NCBI GenBank assembly: GCA_902561795.1
Contig: CACERG010000014.1
Location: 1 to 50,979, forward strand
Length of the DNA stretch: 50,979 nucleotides
Direction: 5' to 3'
From: an uncultured Bacteroidota bacterium
GTDB taxonomy: Bacteria > Bacteroidota > Bacteroidia > Flavobacteriales > Flavobacteriaceae
Shown: in pieces, positions 32,098 through 41,396 of the stretch
How the letters are laid out: each line of letters opens with the position of its first letter
How positions within the stretch are numbered: the stretch's first letter is position 1
Notes under the pieces: generated by a model
The model's database searches: none
What the model saw: the letters and a program-made list of their open reading frames with translations, nothing else
Told to the model about the DNA's origin: nothing
Position numbers and translations under genes: made by a program

Positions 32098-32694
32098 TTA
32101 AACAAGTTTATTGATTAAAAGTTTAATATTCTCATATGCATTTTCCATTAGTTTTGGAATTTCTTCTGGGAACTTCCAAATAGCTAGATCTATATTTTCT
32201 TCAATTTGTGGAACTAAATTACCGGTGTAAGAAGTTTCCATAAGAAACCAGTACGTTTTTTTTAACTTAAACTTTTTATTTGCTTTATATACATGATATG
32301 TTGTAGGTAAAGGTTTTCTAATTCTCAGATTTTTAACTCCAGTTTCTTCAATAACCTCTCGAATTGCAGCTTCATTAATAATTTCATTTTTTTGAACCTT
32401 CCCTTTGGGTAAATCCCATCTCTTATTTCTAAAAATAAATAAATAAGCACCATTTGAATTTTTAACTAGTCCTCCTGCAGCCTCAACAGTTTTGAAAATC
32501 TTAAAAAAATGTTTCTCTATTTTCCTTTCATTGTGATGATATAAATAGACTCTCTCTACAGCACTGTTTCTTAGTGCTTTTATAATTGACTTCGAATCAG
32601 TGTATTTTAAAAAAAAAAGTGGGGTGGCAGAGGAGTTTTTACTTAAGTCTGAAGTAAAATTAATGGGTTTCTGATTATAAAAAACTTTATACAT
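32098..32694 (-). CDS. Nudix hydrolase
   Basis: 198 residues. The Nudix box is perfect: residues 98-120, G-x5-E-x7-REVIEETGV, with the metal-binding glutamates of REVIEE. Before the domain there is an unusual extension of about 70 residues; after the box come strands ending near NIDLAIWKFPEEI. Nudix enzymes cleave nucleoside diphosphates linked to other groups; the substrate here is unknown. Its start codon is only 6 bp from that of pyrE on the other strand. Confidence 0.9.
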   Translation of the reverse strand: MYKVFYNQKPINFTSDLSKNSSATPLFFLKYTDSKSIIKALRNSAVERVYLYHHNERKIEKHFFKIFKTVEAAGGLVKNSNGAYLFIFRNKRWDLPKGKVQKNEIINEAAIREVIEETGVKNLRIRKPLPTTYHVYKANKKFKLKKTYWFLMETSYTGNLVPQIEENIDLAIWKFPEEIPKLMENAYENIKLLINKLV

Positions 32695-32697
32695 TTG
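32690..32697 (+). promoter_or_regulatory. -7 promoter box touching the pyrE start
   Basis: TACATTTG is an exact TAnnTTTG match ending 3 nt before the pyrE ATG at 32701. It overlaps the Nudix start codon (complement of 32692-32694). Transcription would begin at or next to the pyrE start codon. Confidence 0.5.
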
Positions 32698-32700
32698 TGT

Positions 32701-33342
32701 ATGATTTTCAATAAAAACTTAGCTCTACAAACAGCTAAACATCTTCTGCAAATTAATGCAATAAAATTGAATCTTGAAAATCCTTTCACATGGGCTAGTG
32801 GTTGGAAATCTCCTATATATTGTGATAATCGAATTATACTTTCATATCCTAAGATTAGATCTCATTTAAGTGATATTATATCAAAAAAAATTGCTCAGGA
32901 GCATAGTTATCCACTAATTATTGCTGGGGTAGCTACAGGTGCAATTGGTATCTCAATGCTTGTAGCAGATAAATTAAAATTACCTTTCATCTATGTTCGC
33001 CCCGAGCCAAAAAAACACGGTCAAAAAAACCAAATAGAAGGCCATTTAAACTCAAAGCTACCTGTCCTGGTAATTGAAGATCTAATTAGTACAGGTAAAA
33101 GTAGTCTAAATGCAGTTAACTCAATCAAAAATGCTGGAGCAAACGTTATTGGTATGATTGCCCTTTTTACTTATGGATTCGAAATGGCAGAAAAAGAGTT
33201 TATAAAAGCAAATGTAAATGTGCAAACCTTGTGCGATTATGAACATTTATTGAGTGTAGCTGAAAGTGAAGGTGAAATTTCAGCATTTCAAAAAGAAAGA
33301 TTAAAAACTTGGAGAAAAGATCCTTCGGCGTGGAATAATTGA
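32701..33342 (+). CDS. pyrE: Orotate phosphoribosyltransferase
   Basis: 213 residues from the ATG at 32701 (an in-frame TTG two codons earlier is less likely). The PRPP-binding motif is VLVIEDLISTGKSSLNAV, with FIYVRPEPKKHGQKNQIEGH as the catalytic loop and SGWKSPIYCDNR near the N-terminus. It joins orotate to PRPP to give OMP in pyrimidine synthesis. Cytosolic. Converges with birA, with 5 nt between the stops. Confidence 0.95.
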   Translation: MIFNKNLALQTAKHLLQINAIKLNLENPFTWASGWKSPIYCDNRIILSYPKIRSHLSDIISKKIAQEHSYPLIIAGVATGAIGISMLVADKLKLPFIYVRPEPKKHGQKNQIEGHLNSKLPVLVIEDLISTGKSSLNAVNSIKNAGANVIGMIALFTYGFEMAEKEFIKANVNVQTLCDYEHLLSVAESEGEISAFQKERLKTWRKDPSAWNN

Positions 33343-33347
33343 TTTGA

Positions 33348-34085
33348 CTAGTCACCGTATTGAATTGATATTTGTGAATTGTTAAACTTGCTAATCATTT
33401 TTTCCTGATCTTGCAAAATTATCATTCCCGATTCGTCAACACCTTTCAATTTTCCTTCATGCAATTTTCCGTCCATATCAAATAATACAGTTTTGTTTCT
33501 TCTCCAAAGTATTTTCTGATATTGGTCTAAAATTGATGAATCTTGAAAATCAAACATGAAAAGGTACTCTTCGAGTAGAGGGATTAGAGCATCTAAAATA
33601 ATTTTAGAAGCCCATTCTTCACCTGTAATTATTTTCAAAGAGGTTGCTTTGGGTAATTTTTCAAATTTTTCTTGATTTAAATTTAATCCAACACCAATTA
33701 CGGAAGCTTTTATTTTGCTTTTATTAAAAAAGTTTTCGATTAATATACCTCCAATTTTTTTATTTTCTGACAAAATGTCGTTAGGCCATTTTATTGACAA
33801 TCGGGGTATACTTAGTTTTTTTAAAGCATAAATAATTCCCAAACAAACTACAGCGTTTAATTTGAAAGGTTTAATTAAAAGACCATTGAATTGCCTATAA
33901 ATACTAAAAGTGAGACTTTTAAATGGTTCTGAGATCCATTTTTTATTATGCTGCCCTCTTCCTGAAGTTTGGTTTTCAGTCCAGACTAAATCACCGTCAA
34001 GAACTTTACCAGATTTATACCTTTTTTTTAAATAATCATTAGTCGATGTTATGGCATTAAGTTTGATTATTCTAAAATTGCTCAT
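33348..34085 (-). CDS. birA: Biotin--[acetyl-CoA-carboxylase] ligase
   Basis: 245 residues from the ATG at 34085; an upstream in-frame ATG at 34166 would overlap rsfS and is rejected. Motifs: TSTNDYLKKR, TSGRGQHNKKW (biotinyl-AMP binding loop), SIKWPNDILSENKKIGGILI and VIGVGLNLN. No N-terminal helix-turn-helix, so it is a ligase without repressor function. It activates biotin with ATP and attaches it to the carboxyl-carrier protein. Divergent from the rsfS operon, with 56 bp between starts. Confidence 0.93.
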   Translation of the reverse strand: MSNFRIIKLNAITSTNDYLKKRYKSGKVLDGDLVWTENQTSGRGQHNKKWISEPFKSLTFSIYRQFNGLLIKPFKLNAVVCLGIIYALKKLSIPRLSIKWPNDILSENKKIGGILIENFFNKSKIKASVIGVGLNLNQEKFEKLPKATSLKIITGEEWASKIILDALIPLLEEYLFMFDFQDSSILDQYQKILWRRNKTVLFDMDGKLHEGKLKGVDESGMIILQDQEKMISKFNNSQISIQYGD

Positions 34086-34094
34086 ATATGATAG

Positions 34095-34122
34095 TTGATC
34101 GGAATAAAATGTAATAAATTTG
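34095..34122 (+). promoter_or_regulatory. Promoter of the rsfS-ftsH operon
   Basis: TTG at 34095-34097, a 17-nt spacer, then TAAATTTG at 34115-34122 (exact TAnnTTTG). The rsfS ATG at 34142 follows after a leader of about 13 nt. Confidence 0.55.
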
Positions 34123-34141
34123 TAGATAAGAGCATAGATTA

Positions 34142-34513
34142 ATGACAAATAAAAATGAAAACACAATGGCCCTTTTAAACGAAATTATTAAGGGTATTGA
34201 AGAAATGAAAGGAGAAGATATAAATAAAATTGATCTAAGAGAAATAGATAACAGTCCGTGTGAGTTTTTTGTTATATGTAGCGGCAATTCAAACACTCAA
34301 GTTTCTTCAATTGTAAACTCAGTAAGTAAATCTGTAAGTAAAATCCTAAAAGAAAAACCTTCACATATTGAAGGATTAAGGATTGCTGAATGGGTACTAA
34401 TTGATTATGTAAATATTGTTGTTCACATATTTCAAAAAAAAACAAGAAAATTTTATAACATCGAAGAACTTTGGGGTGATGCAATAAATACCCCAATTGC
34501 TTCGAATTATTAA
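34142..34513 (+). CDS. rsfS: Ribosome silencing factor RsfS
   Basis: 123 residues, typical for the family. It shows DINKIDLREIDNSPCEFFVI, CSGNSNTQVSSIVNSV, EGLRIAEWVLIDYVNIVVHI and the diagnostic end YNIEELWGDA. RsfS binds ribosomal protein L14 and blocks subunit joining when nutrients are short. First gene of a five-gene run leading into ftsH after 5 nt. Confidence 0.95.
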   Translation: MTNKNENTMALLNEIIKGIEEMKGEDINKIDLREIDNSPCEFFVICSGNSNTQVSSIVNSVSKSVSKILKEKPSHIEGLRIAEWVLIDYVNIVVHIFQKKTRKFYNIEELWGDAINTPIASNY

Positions 34514-34518
34514 AAACT

Positions 34519-36471
34519 ATGAAAGAGAAGAAAACAACCCCCCCTAAATTTAATATCTACTGGATATATGGCGCAGTCATTTTTGTATTACTAGGGCTTA
34601 GCCTTTTTGGTGGAAATGATTGGCAAACAATGAGTAAAACAAACATTTCTAACTTTGAAAAATATCTCAATTCTGGAGATGTAAGTGAAGTAATTGTAAT
34701 TCGAAACAAAAGCAGTGTTAGGGTAACACTCACTCCTGATGCTTTAAGAAGCAGTGAACATCAAGCTGTAGTTGGTAAAAATATTTTAGGTCAGGAAAAT
34801 ACAAAAGGTCCTCATTATCAGTTCGAAGTAGGAAGTTTAGAATTGTTTGAAGAAAAATTGGAGAAAGCGAGAAGCAACGGTATTAATTTTCGATTAGAGT
34901 TTATAACAATTGAAAATAGATGGCTTGACACCATTATTGGTTTTTTACCCATTATTATTATAATTGGGGTATGGATTTTTTTAATGAGAAGAATGTCTGG
35001 TGGTGGGGCAGGAGGACCCGGAGGTCAAATTTTCAGTATCGGTAAATCTAAAGCTAAACTATTCGACAAAAACACAGATGTTAAAGTAACTTTTAAAGAT
35101 GTAGCAGGCCTTGAGGGTGCTAAAGAAGAAATTCAAGAAATAGTTGATTTTCTTAAAAACCCAAAAAAATATACAATACTTGGTGGTAAGATACCAAAAG
35201 GTGCATTGCTTGTTGGATCGCCAGGAACTGGAAAAACACTTTTAGCAAAAGCAGTTGCTGGAGAAGCAAAAGTTCCATTTTTTTCTCTTTCAGGATCAGA
35301 TTTTGTTGAAATGTTTGTTGGTGTTGGTGCTTCACGAGTTAGAGATTTATTTAAGCAAGCAAAAGATAAATCTCCTTCTATAATTTTTATTGATGAGATT
35401 GACGCTATAGGAAGAGCAAGAGGGAAAAGTAATATTACTGGATCTAATGATGAGCGTGAAAACACACTCAATCAATTACTTACAGAAATGGATGGATTTG
35501 GCACTAATACAAATGTGATTGTAATTGCAGCCACAAATCGAGCTGATGTTCTTGACAAGGCTTTAATGAGAGCTGGACGTTTTGACAGACAAATCTATGT
35601 TGACCTACCAGATTTAAATGAAAGGAAGGAGATTTTCAAAGTACATCTCAAACCTCTTAAAGTAGTAAAAAGTTTGGATATTGATTTTCTCGCAAAACAG
35701 ACCCCCGGATTCTCTGGAGCTGACATCGCAAATGTTTGCAATGAGTCAGCTTTAATTGCTGCGAGAAAAAATAGAAAATCAGTTGGTAGGCAAGACTTTC
35801 TTGATGCTGTAGACCGAATTGTTGGCGGATTAGAAAAGAAGAATAAAATTATTACACCTGAAGAGAAAGAAACGATTGCATATCATGAAGCCGGTCATGC
35901 AATTGTAAGTTGGCTTTTAGAATATGCCGCTCCACTTGTTAAAGTGACTATTGTTCCAAGAGGCCAATCTCTAGGCGCAGCATGGTATTTACCTGAAGAG
36001 CGACAAATAGTTAGAACAGAACAAATGCTTGATGAAATGTGTGCTGCACTCGGTGGTCGAGCAGCAGAAAAAATAATTTTTAACAAGATTTCTACTGGTG
36101 CTTTAAGTGACCTTGAAAAAGTAACAAGACAAGCAAAGGCAATGGTCTCAATCTATGGATTGAATGATACATTAGGTAACATAACTTATTATGATTCTTC
36201 AGGCCAAACTGATTTTAATTTTTCAAAGCCTTATTCAGAGCAAACTGCTCAAGTTATTGATAAAGAGATTTCAAAAATTATTGAAAAACAGTATGATAGA
36301 GCAATCACGCTTTTAAAAAAATCGAAAGATAAATTGAAAAAACTTGCAGATCGTCTGTTGGAAAAAGAGGTGATTTTCAAAGATGATTTAGAAACAATCT
36401 TGGGTAAAAGACCCTACAAGACAAATGATGAAAAAATAGAAGAATTTAAGGCTTCAAAAGAAAAGAAATAA
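34519..36471 (+). CDS. ftsH: ATP-dependent zinc metalloprotease FtsH
   Basis: 650 residues. Two membrane spans (about 14-30 and 134-154) flank a periplasmic domain. The AAA module has Walker A GSPGTGKT near residue 233, Walker [12 protein letters not shown] and the second region of homology with [20 protein letters not shown]. The protease site is HEAGH (H456, E457, H460). A C-terminal coiled, charged tail follows. FtsH pulls membrane and some soluble proteins through its ring and degrades them. Located between rsfS and a LUD-domain gene, as usual in Flavobacteriaceae. Confidence 0.97.
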   Translation: MKEKKTTPPKFNIYWIYGAVIFVLLGLSLFGGNDWQTMSKTNISNFEKYLNSGDVSEVIVIRNKSSVRVTLTPDALRSSEHQAVVGKNILGQENTKGPHYQFEVGSLELFEEKLEKARSNGINFRLEFITIENRWLDTIIGFLPIIIIIGVWIFLMRRMSGGGAGGPGGQIFSIGKSKAKLFDKNTDVKVTFKDVAGLEGAKEEIQEIVDFLKNPKKYTILGGKIPKGALLVGSPGTGKTLLAKAVAGEAKVPFFSLSGSDFVEMFVGVGASRVRDLFKQAKDKSPSIIFIDEIDAIGRARGKSNITGSNDERENTLNQLLTEMDGFGTNTNVIVIAATNRADVLDKALMRAGRFDRQIYVDLPDLNERKEIFKVHLKPLKVVKSLDIDFLAKQTPGFSGADIANVCNESALIAARKNRKSVGRQDFLDAVDRIVGGLEKKNKIITPEEKETIAYHEAGHAIVSWLLEYAAPLVKVTIVPRGQSLGAAWYLPEERQIVRTEQMLDEMCAALGGRAAEKIIFNKISTGALSDLEKVTRQAKAMVSIYGLNDTLGNITYYDSSGQTDFNFSKPYSEQTAQVIDKEISKIIEKQYDRAITLLKKSKDKLKKLADRLLEKEVIFKDDLETILGKRPYKTNDEKIEEFKASKEKK

Positions 36472-36479
36472 ATTCAAGT

Positions 36480-37073
36480 ATGGGACTTTGGGATTTTTTT
36501 TTCGGAAAAAAACATTCAATTAAACCCAAAAAAAGTCCATATCTTCCTGAAATAGAAGACCCATTAGATATCAGATTTGTAAAGAATTTCACATCAAATG
36601 GAGGATATTTCTTATACAACGACTCTAAAGAACTTGTTTCCTCTAATCTTGATAAAATTTGTCTTGAAAATAGTTTGACATTAGAGGAAATAGTCTGTCT
36701 TGATAAACAAATTTCAGAAACATTAGGTATACACTATTTAGATGAAACTTTTGCAAAACTAGATAAATTCAAAGCCCTATTAATTAAGTGTGAATACTTG
36801 ATATCAAATTCCGGTAAAATTTTACTAAGTGACCAACAAATAAAACATCTGAAGTTGATTGACCTTCCTGAAACAATTTTAATTTCTGCCAAAATCAGTC
36901 AATTTTCAAAAGATGTCAGTGAGGCTATGACTAATCTTAAAAATAAATACAAAAATAATTTTCCAATAAACATTACCACTTTAAAAGCAATTTCAAAAAA
37001 TGAAAAGAATGAAAAAATAACCAATCAAACGAACGATTCAAAAAACATATATTTGTTACTTGAAGATTTTTAA
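36480..37073 (+). CDS. LUD-domain protein (LutC-like)
   Basis: 197 residues. After a basic N-terminus (FFGKKHSIKPKKSPYLPEIE) comes the pattern FTSNGGYFLYNDSKELVSSN, CEYLISNSGKILLSDQQI and LKNKYKNNFPINITTLKAIS, which matches the LUD-domain proteins that follow ftsH in Flavobacteriaceae. Related LutB/LutC proteins take part in lactate use, but this stand-alone form is not near lutA/lutB and its role is unproven. Starts 8 nt after the ftsH stop. Confidence 0.78.
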   Translation: MGLWDFFFGKKHSIKPKKSPYLPEIEDPLDIRFVKNFTSNGGYFLYNDSKELVSSNLDKICLENSLTLEEIVCLDKQISETLGIHYLDETFAKLDKFKALLIKCEYLISNSGKILLSDQQIKHLKLIDLPETILISAKISQFSKDVSEAMTNLKNKYKNNFPINITTLKAISKNEKNEKITNQTNDSKNIYLLLEDF

Positions 37074-37140
37074 AATCGTGTTATTTGTACCCTTTTTTGA
37101 TTTTTACTTTTACTCGATGAATTAATTAAAATATAAATTA

Positions 37141-37944
37141 TTGAAAAATTTAGTCATACGTTCTATTTCTGGTATTATATATTCTGCTTTGATTATTAGT
37201 GCTGCTTTATATTCTGATTTGAGCTACATTATTTTGATTTTTATTTTCTCTTCCTTCACATTGTATGAATTTCAAAAACTTATTGAATATAAAAGTCCCG
37301 TACCGTTTATTTTATTTAGTGTTATAATCTATCAATTTTATAACCAAAAACTAAACCCTTACCTACATTTATCTTTATTAGCTTTTAGCACCTCAATATC
37401 CATTTTGCTAATTTTCTTTTTGTTTTATAATAAAAAAATTAAAATTAAACCCTTACAAAAAACTGCTCTTACATTATTTTATCCAGTTTCTTCATGTTAT
37501 TTCATAATTGCAACATCTTCCTTAAAATCAAATATTGAGAATGGAGTTTCGATAAGTTTATTTATCATGGTATGGGTAAATAACACTTTTGCCTATATAG
37601 TTGGCAAACTAATAGGCAAAAAAAATCTGTTCCCTTCAATTTCACCGAAAAAAACCTGGGAAGGAATGTTGGGAGGTGGTGTTCTATGTTTTTTAAGTAG
37701 TTTTTTATTAATACAGTTTCATCCTGGATATCCAAAATGGACATTCCCATTATTATCTCTAATTATCGTTGGAACTTCTACATCTGGTGATTTGATTCAA
37801 TCAAAATTCAAACGCCTAGCTTTAAAAAAAGATAGTGGAATACTTATTCCTGGACACGGTGGTTTTTATGACAGGATGGATAGCATTTTATTTTCAGCAC
37901 CATTCGTTTATTTATTTTTTATGTTTTTAAATTATGTTTCATAA
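37141..37944 (+). CDS. cdsA: Phosphatidate cytidylyltransferase
   Basis: 267 residues from a TTG start. The protein is very hydrophobic (about seven to eight spans). The CdsA signature is complete near the C-terminus: SPKKTWEGMLGGG, GDLIQSKFKRLALKKDSG and PGHGGFYDRMDS. It makes CDP-diacylglycerol from CTP and phosphatidate at the inner membrane, the branch point of phospholipid synthesis. It overlaps the psd start by 11 bp, coupling two steps of the same pathway. Confidence 0.95.
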   Translation: MKNLVIRSISGIIYSALIISAALYSDLSYIILIFIFSSFTLYEFQKLIEYKSPVPFILFSVIIYQFYNQKLNPYLHLSLLAFSTSISILLIFFLFYNKKIKIKPLQKTALTLFYPVSSCYFIIATSSLKSNIENGVSISLFIMVWVNNTFAYIVGKLIGKKNLFPSISPKKTWEGMLGGGVLCFLSSFLLIQFHPGYPKWTFPLLSLIIVGTSTSGDLIQSKFKRLALKKDSGILIPGHGGFYDRMDSILFSAPFVYLFFMFLNYVS

Positions 37945-38590
37945 AGAGGGGCACAACATAATAATCATTTCATTTTTTTTAGCAACTATAACTTGTCTTT
38001 TAGCAGAGTTTGGATTAAGTAATGTTTTTGTTTTCAAAATTATAATTCAACTATTAGCTCTATTCCAATTAATCATTGTCCTGCAATTTTTTAGAAATCC
38101 AAAAAGAAACACAATAAGAAATGAAAATCATGTAATTGCCCCTGTAGATGGAAAAATTGTTATTGTAGAAGAGGTTTATGAAAAAGAATATTTTAAAGAC
38201 AAGAGGCTACAAGTATCCATTTTTATGTCACCCATTAATGTTCATGTTACTAGATATTGTGTCAGTGGTAAAATAAAGTTTAGCAATTACCATCCAGGTA
38301 AATATTTGGTAGCCTGGCATCCAAAGTCATCCGAGCTTAATGAGAGAACAACCATTGTAATAAGTAATAATGTTTTCGGTGAAATTCTTTACAGGCAGAT
38401 AGCTGGAGCCGTAGCACGCAGAATAATTAATTATGCAAAAGAAGGTAGTAGTGTTATTCAAGGAGAAGATGCAGGATTTATAAAATTTGGTTCTAGATTA
38501 GATATGTTTTTGCCCTTGAACACTCCACTTGATATTAAACTTAATGATTCGGTCAAAGGTGGGATTCAAATCATAGCTCATAAAAACTAG
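37934..38590 (+). CDS. psd: Phosphatidylserine decarboxylase family protein
   Basis: 218 residues, the short bacterial class. N-terminal spans (about 8-26 and 31-50) precede IAPVDGKIVIVEE-type sequence, FMSPINVHVTRYCVSGKI and EDAGFIKFGSRLDMFLP. The GS in FGSR is the expected self-cleavage site that yields the pyruvoyl group. It converts phosphatidylserine to phosphatidylethanolamine. Its CTAG end is shared with the stop of valS on the other strand. Confidence 0.94.
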   Translation: MFHKEGHNIIIISFFLATITCLLAEFGLSNVFVFKIIIQLLALFQLIIVLQFFRNPKRNTIRNENHVIAPVDGKIVIVEEVYEKEYFKDKRLQVSIFMSPINVHVTRYCVSGKIKFSNYHPGKYLVAWHPKSSELNERTTIVISNNVFGEILYRQIAGAVARRIINYAKEGSSVIQGEDAGFIKFGSRLDMFLPLNTPLDIKLNDSVKGGIQIIAHKN

Positions 38591-41214
38591 AGAGCTGCAA
38601 GACTTCTTTCAAGTATCATAATTTTTTCTTTTGCATCTGATACTTTTTTCCTTTCATTTAATACTATTTGCTTTGGAGCATTTTCAACAAAGTTTTTGTT
38701 AGATAGCTTTTTTTCTACGGAAGCTAGAAAACCTTTGATATATGTTAATTCGTCTGCTAGTCTCTTTTTTTCTGAATTGATATCATTAATATTTTTAGAG
38801 GGAATTAAAAACTCAAAGTTGTCAATACGGAAAGTGCCACCAGATATTTCATTAGGTGTATCATAAATAATTGAATCAACTCCTCCTAGCTTTTTAATAG
38901 CTTCTGTATAGGGTAAGGATTTTTTGTTTTTTGTAACGTAAATATCTAAAGTTTGTTTAAAAGGTATATTGTATTGTTTTCTAAAATTTCTAATTCCTGC
39001 AACTACATTTTTCGCTAAAGAAAATAATTCAATCTGTCTTTGATCAAATTTTTTGTTTTTTGGCCATGATGTTATTGTTAATGCTTGTTTTTTATTTCTA
39101 GGAGCAATAAAGTGCCATATTTCTTCACTTAAAAATGGCATAAAAGGATGCAAAATTTTTAAGTTATTCTCAAACATGGTTTTTATTTTATCATAAGTGT
39201 GTTTATCTATACTCTCTTTGTAAGATGGCTTGACCAACTCTAAAAACCAAGAACAAAAATCATCCCAAATTAATTTATAGATTGACATCAAAACATCTGA
39301 AATTCTGTATTTTTCAAAATTTTCATTTACAAATTTTAGTGTTTTTTGAAACTGATTATCATACCATAATACTGCCTCATTTGATACTTTTGAGGTTGGT
39401 TTGAGGTCATCTATTTCCCAACCCTCAATTAAGCGATAAGAATTCCAAATCTTATTTGCAAAGTTTTTCCCCTGCTGACAAAGACTTTCGTCGAAAAGTA
39501 AATCATTCCCTGCAGAGGAGCTTAACATCAAACCAACCCTTACTGCATCTGCTCCATAATTATCAATTAGTTTTAAAGCATCTGGAGAATTGCCAAGTTG
39601 TTTCGACATTTTTCTCCCTTTTTTATCTCTTACTAGACCTGTTAAATATACCCTTGAAAAAGGTGGTGATTTTCGATATTCATAACCTGACATTATCATT
39701 CTTGCTACCCAAAAAAATAAAATGTCAGGTCCTGTTATTAAATCTTGAGTTGGATAGTAGTATTTGATATCTTTATTGTTGGGTTTACGTATTCCATCAA
39801 AAACAGTGATTGGCCAAAGCCATGAAGAAAACCAAGTATCTAAAACATCTTCTTCTTGAGAAATATCTGCTATATTTAGATTATTATTTTTAGTTAATTT
39901 TCTTATTTTTTCAATCGCTTGTTGGGGATTGATTGCTACAACAAAATCTTTCTTGCCATCGCCATAATAATATGCTGGAATGCGGTGACCCCACCATAGT
40001 TGCCTTGAAATGTTCCAATCCTGTATGTTTTCCATCCAATGTCGATATACGTTTTTAAATTTATTAGGAATAATTTCAATTTCTTTAGAATTTAAAACAC
40101 CATGAATAGCGGGATTAGCAATTTTTTTTGTTAATAAAAACCATTGATCAGAAAGTCTTGGTTCAATAACTGCATTAGTTCGCTCAGATGTTCCAACTTT
40201 ATGCTGGTAAGGTTCTGTTTTTATGAGAAATCCCTGTTTCTCTAAGTCTTTCACAATTTTTTTTCTAGCAATAAAACGATCTAAATTTTCATATTTTAAA
40301 CCATTTTTATTTAAAGTCCCATTAGAATTAAAGATATCTATAAAATCTAAATTGTGTTTTTCTGCAAGTATTTTATCATTAATATCATGGGCAGGGGTTA
40401 CTTTCAAACAGCCTGTTCCGAAATCCATACTCACATACTCATCTTGAATTATCGGAATTTTTCTTTTGGTAAAAGGAACACGGACTTTTCTCCCTTTTAA
40501 ATGCGAGTATCTTTTGTCATTAGGATTAATACAAATCGCAGTGTCGCCTAGGAGTGTTTCGGGGCGTGTAGTAGCAATGATTACTTTTTCATCAGATTGA
40601 TCAATTTTATAAGCTATGTGGTAGAGCTTTCCATTTGCTTCTTTATAAATTACTTCCTCATCTGAAAGTGTCGTTTCAGCCTCAGGATCCCAGTTTACCA
40701 TTCTATAACCTCGATAAATAAGTCCCTTTTCATAAAGATCAACAAAAACTCTTATAACCGATTCTGATAAATCTTTATCCATTGTAAATTTAGTTCTGTG
40801 CCAGTCACAACTACAACCTAATTTTTTAAGTTGTTCTAAAATTACACCTCCATATTCATGAGTCCATTCCCATGCATGCTTCAAAAATTCTTCTCTACTT
40901 ATATTATTTTTTTCAATTCCCTTTTCTTTGAGCATTGCTACAACCTTAGCTTCAGTTGCTATCGACGCATGATCTGTACCTGGCACCCAACATGCATTGA
41001 AACCTCTCATACGTGCCCTCCGTATGATTATATCCTGTAATGAATTATTTAACATGTGTCCCATATGCAAAACACCTGTAACATTAGGTGGTGGAATTAC
41101 TATGGTATATGGTTTCCTTTTATCAGGTTTAGATCTGAAATAACCGTTTTTTTGCCAGTATTTGTACCATTTACTCTCAATACTTTGAGATTTGAATTTG
41201 GAAGGAATATTCAT
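38587..41214 (-). CDS. valS: Valine--tRNA ligase
   Basis: 875 residues. The class I synthetase signatures are PPPNVTGVLHMGHMLN (HIGH-type) and KGRKMSKQLGNS (KMSKS). CWVPGTDHASIATEAKV and the editing-domain segment TTRPETLLGDTAI are valine-specific features. The C-terminus ends in the valS coiled coil (about 815-875, rich in E, K and L). It charges tRNA-Val, one of which is encoded at 7861. Monocistronic. Confidence 0.97.
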   Translation of the reverse strand: MNIPSKFKSQSIESKWYKYWQKNGYFRSKPDKRKPYTIVIPPPNVTGVLHMGHMLNNSLQDIIIRRARMRGFNACWVPGTDHASIATEAKVVAMLKEKGIEKNNISREEFLKHAWEWTHEYGGVILEQLKKLGCSCDWHRTKFTMDKDLSESVIRVFVDLYEKGLIYRGYRMVNWDPEAETTLSDEEVIYKEANGKLYHIAYKIDQSDEKVIIATTRPETLLGDTAICINPNDKRYSHLKGRKVRVPFTKRKIPIIQDEYVSMDFGTGCLKVTPAHDINDKILAEKHNLDFIDIFNSNGTLNKNGLKYENLDRFIARKKIVKDLEKQGFLIKTEPYQHKVGTSERTNAVIEPRLSDQWFLLTKKIANPAIHGVLNSKEIEIIPNKFKNVYRHWMENIQDWNISRQLWWGHRIPAYYYGDGKKDFVVAINPQQAIEKIRKLTKNNNLNIADISQEEDVLDTWFSSWLWPITVFDGIRKPNNKDIKYYYPTQDLITGPDILFFWVARMIMSGYEYRKSPPFSRVYLTGLVRDKKGRKMSKQLGNSPDALKLIDNYGADAVRVGLMLSSSAGNDLLFDESLCQQGKNFANKIWNSYRLIEGWEIDDLKPTSKVSNEAVLWYDNQFQKTLKFVNENFEKYRISDVLMSIYKLIWDDFCSWFLELVKPSYKESIDKHTYDKIKTMFENNLKILHPFMPFLSEEIWHFIAPRNKKQALTITSWPKNKKFDQRQIELFSLAKNVVAGIRNFRKQYNIPFKQTLDIYVTKNKKSLPYTEAIKKLGGVDSIIYDTPNEISGGTFRIDNFEFLIPSKNINDINSEKKRLADELTYIKGFLASVEKKLSNKNFVENAPKQIVLNERKKVSDAKEKIMILERSLAAL

Positions 41215-41396
41215 AAAAACCTTTTGGTTATTTTATCCTATAAAAGTAGGGACACTTACTCTATAATAAAAATTGAGCTTTAAATTTGAAAAAAGATTTG
41301 TAAAAATTCTCAAACATAAATTTAAAGTTTTATCATAAGCTTTACAATGATTGCGTTTCAAAGTATTTTTTAGCATTTTTACATTTTAATTCAAAA

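Noticed and set aside
34086-34166. N-terminal extension of BirA
   Set aside because: It would overlap the rsfS gene and its promoter; the conserved start region begins at MSNFRIIKLN.
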